From positions 1 to 6,400 of the forward strand of contig JAISCH010000311.1 in assembly GCA_031265725.1 (NCBI GenBank): a stretch of 6,400 bases of DNA, given 5' to 3'. Below, one piece after another: positions 4,501 through 6,400 of the stretch. Below the pieces are notes generated by a model that was not told the DNA's origin, did not search any database, and saw nothing but the letters and a program-made list of their open reading frames with translations. Numbering within the stretch: position 1 is the stretch's first letter; each line of letters begins with the position of its first letter. The position numbers were made by a program, and so were the translations under genes. The DNA comes from Propionibacteriaceae bacterium (GTDB taxonomy: Bacteria > Actinomycetota > Actinomycetes > Propionibacteriales > Propionibacteriaceae).

Positions 4501-6400
4501 TCAGCTTCAAGGAGGGCGCGCCCGACCTGGAATCGTCGGAGTACTACGTCTCCACCGGCGCAGTGGGCCTGTTGGGCCAAGGCTCACACACCGTCACTGC
4601 AGTGATCCGGGACGCGTACGGCAATGGCGTGCCGGGCTGGGACGCCTATCTGAGCGCGTCCTCCGCCGACTCCCTCGGCTCCGGCAACATCACCGGATTC
4701 ATTCCGAGCAGCGACGGGACCGGCGTGTACCAGGCCACGATTACCTCCAGCCTGCCCGGCGACAAGGCCATCACCGCCAAGATAGACATCGACCAGGACT
4801 CCGGCACTCCGGCTGTGAACGTACCGGTGGGCAAGAACGCCGACGAGTCGGCGAAGAACACCGTCGCGGTGTTCTCGAAGTCCCCCGCCGACCACGGCTT
4901 CTACTCGGTGACCACCGGCACGCAGACGGTGAACACCGGGAAGCACACCGTGACCGTCCGGCTGCAGGACTACCTGGACAACCCGGTCGACGGCTCGGCT
5001 GGCCTGGTCTGGGGCTGGATCGAGGGCTCGCCGGCCCAGGTGAGCGTCGGCGCGTTCAGCGAGACCGCTGCTGATGGCAGCTACACCGCGACGGTGAACT
5101 CTTCGCGTTCGGGCAATTTCACCGTCAAAGTGGGACTCGGCTCCAACCTCGCCGAGGCACAGAGCCATCCACTCGCGGTGGACAGCACCCTCAACAGCGG
5201 AAACATCATCGCCCGCTTCGGCTCGTCCCTGGAAATGGGACCGAGCAGCTATTTCGAGGTCAGCTCCGGCGTCAAGACGGTGGGCGATTCCGAATGGCAC
5301 ACCGTCACCGCCCATCTGTTCGACGCTGACGACAATCCGATCATCGGTCAGGAGGGCAAGCTGGAGGGCTCGACCGCGCCGACGCTGCGCGGCCAGGGCG
5401 ACACCACCATCGGCCGGGTGAGCGGCTTCACCGAGAGCAGCACCCTGCCCGGCGTCTACACCGCACGGGTATACTCCACCAGCGCTGGCGACAAGGCCAT
5501 CTCGGTCGACTACTCCGGTGGAAGCGCGAAAGCCGAGCTGTCACACAGCAACGGCGCCAGCATCCTCAACAACACCGCGACCTTCCGCGCTGGCGCGGTG
5601 GATCTGGCCAATTCCTACTACAGCGTCCCCTCCGGCTCGGTGCTGGCCGGGACGGCGGCCGCAGTCCACGCCTATCTGTACGACCGGTACGCGAACGGCG
5701 TGCCCGGCCAGGCGGCCATATTGGGCCTGCCCTACACCTCCGACGACATCTCCTCCGGTGGCAACACCGGACGTGGCGAGGCGTTCAATGAGGTCTCCAG
5801 CGAGCCGGGCCACTACCTCGGCGGCCTGCTGTCCTACCGGACCGGGCCGAAGACGGTAAAAGTGAAGTTCGACCAGACTGAGCTGGACTACCAGGCCAAC
5901 CGGGTCGCCACCTTCACCGCCGCTGGGGTCTGCACCAATTGCACCGGGACGTACTTCCAGGTCAGCACCGGCTCCCAGCCGGTCAGCACCGGCACGCACA
6001 CAGTCACCATCTTCACGGTGGACGTCTACGGGAACCCGGTGCCGGGCCAGGCCGGGGCCTTCGAGTGGGTGCCCTCCGATTTGGACAACCCGTCCAACCT
6101 GAAGCCGTTGGGCTCCCAGCCGGTCACCTCTTTCCGCAACGGGACGCAGGACGGCAGCTATCAGGCCGATATCAAGTCGGATATCTCCGGCAAGAAGGGC
6201 ATCGGGGTCAACCTCATCGGTGAGACTTCCATCCCGCTCGGCGCCCGGGGCAACAACACCGTGGCCGAATTCGAGGCTGGCGAGGTGGCGAAGTCGTGGT
6301 ACTGGGTGGACACCGCCTCCCATGTGGTGATGGAATCCACCTCCTGGGTCCGGGTCCGGCTCCAAGACGCCAACGGCAACGCGGTCACCGGCAAGGCGGG
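1401..6400 (+). CDS. Giant secreted multi-domain surface protein (invasin/Ig-repeat adhesin), 3' end beyond the window
   Basis: A single frame runs 1666 codons from the ATG at 1401 to the right edge without a stop. Reading it codon by codon shows the following order: signal peptide (1-48); propeller-like N-terminal region (about 49-325); SdrD/CNA-B-like module (about 330-490) with an EF-hand-type loop; GEVED module (about 493-680); prealbumin-like module (about 688-801); a Big_1 Ig-like domain (about 807-920); then invasin-type repeats from about residue 927 onward. The composition is rich in Thr, Ser, Gly, Asn and Asp and low in Cys, typical of a long extracellular stalk. Such proteins usually end in a sortase signal or another wall anchor, which would lie outside the window. 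The likely role is attachment to host tissue, other cells or a matrix, inferred from architecture only. The gene stands alone behind its own promoter, divergent from the ABC operon. No frameshift or internal stop is visible. Confidence 0.9.
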   Translation, partial: MTGYTSAHTQKTLTRGKSRRLLAAVTSLAVMLTLVVSQQLAAVPEAQAYPPTSPIINSYLGAAQTWNTNCTTLYTATMDNLTSLDVSKFPTVSSSVITSHGTNGTTIALGPNANGSMSMYFWSYGGRSVTEVPSGTQNGYRFSLPQKLPNSGDAWAGGEVDQTTGNIYAGSAATDTLGDGGYRIVVFNPTSGNWMTSGRIEPQTPSDEIPSSSGANSVASDMALDANGNAYIVVGSPIQGHYLLRVVPGSRTLDKTRHSDWKYNKVVKLASGLPTASDFNGMSFFNGMLYMLDLDGTVFQVNPLTGAVTQSSNKIPYGQHDLSACQVAPVLQGTVYRDLNSDGIIQTSEESYTLPNATVQLYDNNKNLIGSQQTSASGTYSFLLPATSGDFYVRLVRPTLNSIEGRQSYASQTTLVSGPNGKNGVTPYCMDQNGNSNPRSSSGYCYGAQFGSDPSGTVSDVTAQANSYSKVTMTTSRNVADADFGVSFGVNGGDAPDGYRTSTNSGGPRHVVVNPNGTRSDVPYVKLGSKLDTVTPTPSTDASSDPNDDGVFVAKADGSNEVPLQKATLVPGSSYRFRAHVSTNVPNSKVWVSGWMGNWTASSATASWNTTAVIMNGLHPDANGDVIVNYTPTAGSLSAMINTFARFRVTLSNSNPALTPAHVAATDTTDFASIGEVEDYAVTLVNGMVRLGVKTIGEGAGPFQLTGTNLAASGVSYSQTADLQTPAGGQVVMDSRLHAFSANGTKVDVSTTKSPTGKTWTISSVDCGSVTPESLSKTGFTIPATAIVAGADITCVATYVSGPDPASSTLTVDQNNQPADGVARDKVTAHVLAADGTTPIWGATVKFVVAEPGQTTQSDKVVTDPPVSSGVSTCVTDAKGECSVEVMSSYAADFDVIGKVTTSSGDVELSNSPVSITFVRATPDPDNSSYWVEPAPPATVPVGTGTGYVYIDLKSGTNTAITGYDLDKLLWRADSSLGTKPNGSAFEAVTGTPGRYRAPIQSTVSGEKTISVRFGDTEWTDAVAVTLGQHNDKISFKEGAPDLESSEYYVSTGAVGLLGQGSHTVTAVIRDAYGNGVPGWDAYLSASSADSLGSGNITGFIPSSDGTGVYQATITSSLPGDKAITAKIDIDQDSGTPAVNVPVGKNADESAKNTVAVFSKSPADHGFYSVTTGTQTVNTGKHTVTVRLQDYLDNPVDGSAGLVWGWIEGSPAQVSVGAFSETAADGSYTATVNSSRSGNFTVKVGLGSNLAEAQSHPLAVDSTLNSGNIIARFGSSLEMGPSSYFEVSSGVKTVGDSEWHTVTAHLFDADDNPIIGQEGKLEGSTAPTLRGQGDTTIGRVSGFTESSTLPGVYTARVYSTSAGDKAISVDYSGGSAKAELSHSNGASILNNTATFRAGAVDLANSYYSVPSGSVLAGTAAAVHAYLYDRYANGVPGQAAILGLPYTSDDISSGGNTGRGEAFNEVSSEPGHYLGGLLSYRTGPKTVKVKFDQTELDYQANRVATFTAAGVCTNCTGTYFQVSTGSQPVSTGTHTVTIFTVDVYGNPVPGQAGAFEWVPSDLDNPSNLKPLGSQPVTSFRNGTQDGSYQADIKSDISGKKGIGVNLIGETSIPLGARGNNTVAEFEAGEVAKSWYWVDTASHVVMESTSWVRVRLQDANGNAVTGKA
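1545..2375 (+). other. N-terminal beta-propeller-like region of the surface protein
   Basis: Residues about 49-325 contain recurring strand-turn motifs of the kind seen in beta-propellers: EVDQTTGNIYAGS (near 159), VFNPTSGNW, MALDANGNAYIVVGS (near 222), FFNGMLYMLDLDGTVFQ and VNPLTGAV. Two lone cysteines, C70 and C325, frame the region and could form a disulfide closing it. Similar regions precede SdrD-type modules in other actinobacterial surface proteins (the family DUF6923 comes to mind), but that assignment is a guess. This would be the exposed tip of the protein and so a candidate ligand-binding head. Confidence 0.45.
2388..2870 (+). other. SdrD/CNA-B-like module with EF-hand-type loop
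   Basis: The stretch from residue 330 begins VLQGTVYRDLNSDG and continues with PNATVQLYDNNKNLIG and SASGTYSFLLPA, the usual strand order of SdrD B-type/CNA-B surface modules. DLNSDGIIQTSE (338-349) has Asp, Asn, Asp, Gly and Glu at EF-hand positions 1, 3, 5, 6 and 12, so calcium binding is likely. Beyond about residue 425 the segment is less typical and holds C429 and C445, which may pair. Confidence 0.72.
2877..3440 (+). other. GEVED domain of the surface protein
   Basis: The module opens with GDAPDGYRTSTNSGGPRHVV (from residue 493). It has a DPNDDGVFV stretch and a SYRFRAHV strand in the middle, and closes with IGEVEDYAVTL; GEVEDY is at 675-680. These are the hallmarks of the GEVED domain found in bacterial surface and secreted proteins. 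The whole domain spans roughly 190 residues, a normal length. Its molecular function is not established. Confidence 0.8.
3462..3803 (+). other. Prealbumin-like (SpaA-type) module
   Basis: Residues about 688-801 run VRLGVKTIGEGAGPFQLTGT, then a stretch around TPAGGQVVM, then KTWTISSVDCGSV, and end IPATAIVAGADITCVATY. The last motif matches the common end (AGADVTCTFTN-like) of prealbumin-fold repeats in actinobacterial wall proteins. C767 and C795 occupy the positions expected for that fold and could form a disulfide. The domain is a structural spacer in known cases; assignment is from motif memory. Confidence 0.55.
3819..4160 (+). other. Big_1 (invasin-type) Ig-like domain
   Basis: Residues about 807-920 show the Big_1 order: SSTLTVDQNNQPADGVARD, KVTAHVLAADGTTPIWGATV, then CVTDAKGECSVEV and a closing VSITFVRA strand. 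The TDAKGECSV motif matches the TDANG-type turn of intimin/invasin Ig domains. It is the first Ig-like unit and is distinct from the more uniform repeats that follow. Confidence 0.75.
4179..6400 (+). repeat. Array of diverged invasin-type protein repeats (six complete, seventh cut)
   Basis: Each unit begins with an aromatic anchor of the form (Y/F)xV, usually followed by (S/T)(T/S)G. Anchors lie at nucleotides 4188, 4542, 4902, 5253, 5619, 5955 and 6300 (residues 930, 1048, 1168, 1285, 1407, 1519, 1634), giving spacings of 118, 120, 117, 122, 112 and 115 residues. Next comes a strand such as HTVTAVIRDAYGNGVPG, HTVTVRLQDYLDNPVDG or HTVTIFTVDVYGNPVPG. Units end in SG(D/E/K)K(A/T)I-like strands (SGEKTISV, PGDKAITA, AGDKAISV, TGPKTVKV, SGKKGIGV). 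The first unit is least typical, lacking the D-x-x-G-N-P turn. Similarity is clear in protein but weak in DNA, so the copies are old and the array is not a recent tandem expansion. The units likely form a rigid extracellular stalk. Confidence 0.82.

Noticed and set aside
4584..6365. Minus-strand open frames of 243 and 274 codons opposite the invasin repeats
   Set aside because: Their repeated-looking segments mirror the plus-strand repeats. No credible start context or protein motif was seen.
4179..6400. The repeat array considered as a CRISPR or DNA-level tandem repeat
   Set aside because: The periodicity is about 350 bases, is preserved only in protein sequence, and lies within one continuous reading frame.

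Overview
The window looks like a high-GC Gram-positive (Actinomycetota) chromosome. Codons mostly end in G or C, an ABC exporter pair of a type seen in actinobacteria is present, and a secreted mosaic surface protein is built from modules common on Gram-positive cell walls. The protein styles would fit Bifidobacteriaceae or a related family, but I cannot fix the genus from sequence alone.

Left arm, minus strand (positions 1072 down to 1): two overlapping genes form a small operon. The first encodes a 223-residue ABC ATPase. The second is the start of a membrane protein that overlaps it by 20 bases and runs off the left edge. Together they look like a two-part exporter (ATPase plus permease, probably DUF6297-like). 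Its substrate cannot be told from the sequence.

Middle (1073-1400): a 328-base divergent intergenic region. It holds a strong rightward promoter with a perfect TATAAT, about 160 bases of transcribed leader with a 7-bp inverted repeat, and a Shine-Dalgarno site for the right-hand gene. A weaker extended -10 candidate faces left towards the ABC operon.

Right arm, plus strand (1401-6400): one uninterrupted reading frame of 1666 codons that is still open at the window edge. It begins with a clear Sec signal peptide. After that come a propeller-like N-terminal region, an SdrD/CNA-B-like module with an EF-hand-type loop, a GEVED module, a prealbumin-like (SpaA-type) module, one Big_1 Ig-like domain and an array of diverged invasin-type repeats spaced 112-122 residues apart (six complete and a seventh cut by the edge). 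It is best read as a giant surface adhesin or stalk protein; its anchor must lie beyond the window. The many other open frames on both strands across 1464-6394 are shadows of this gene. I see no RNA genes, insertion sequences, CRISPR arrays or terminators.
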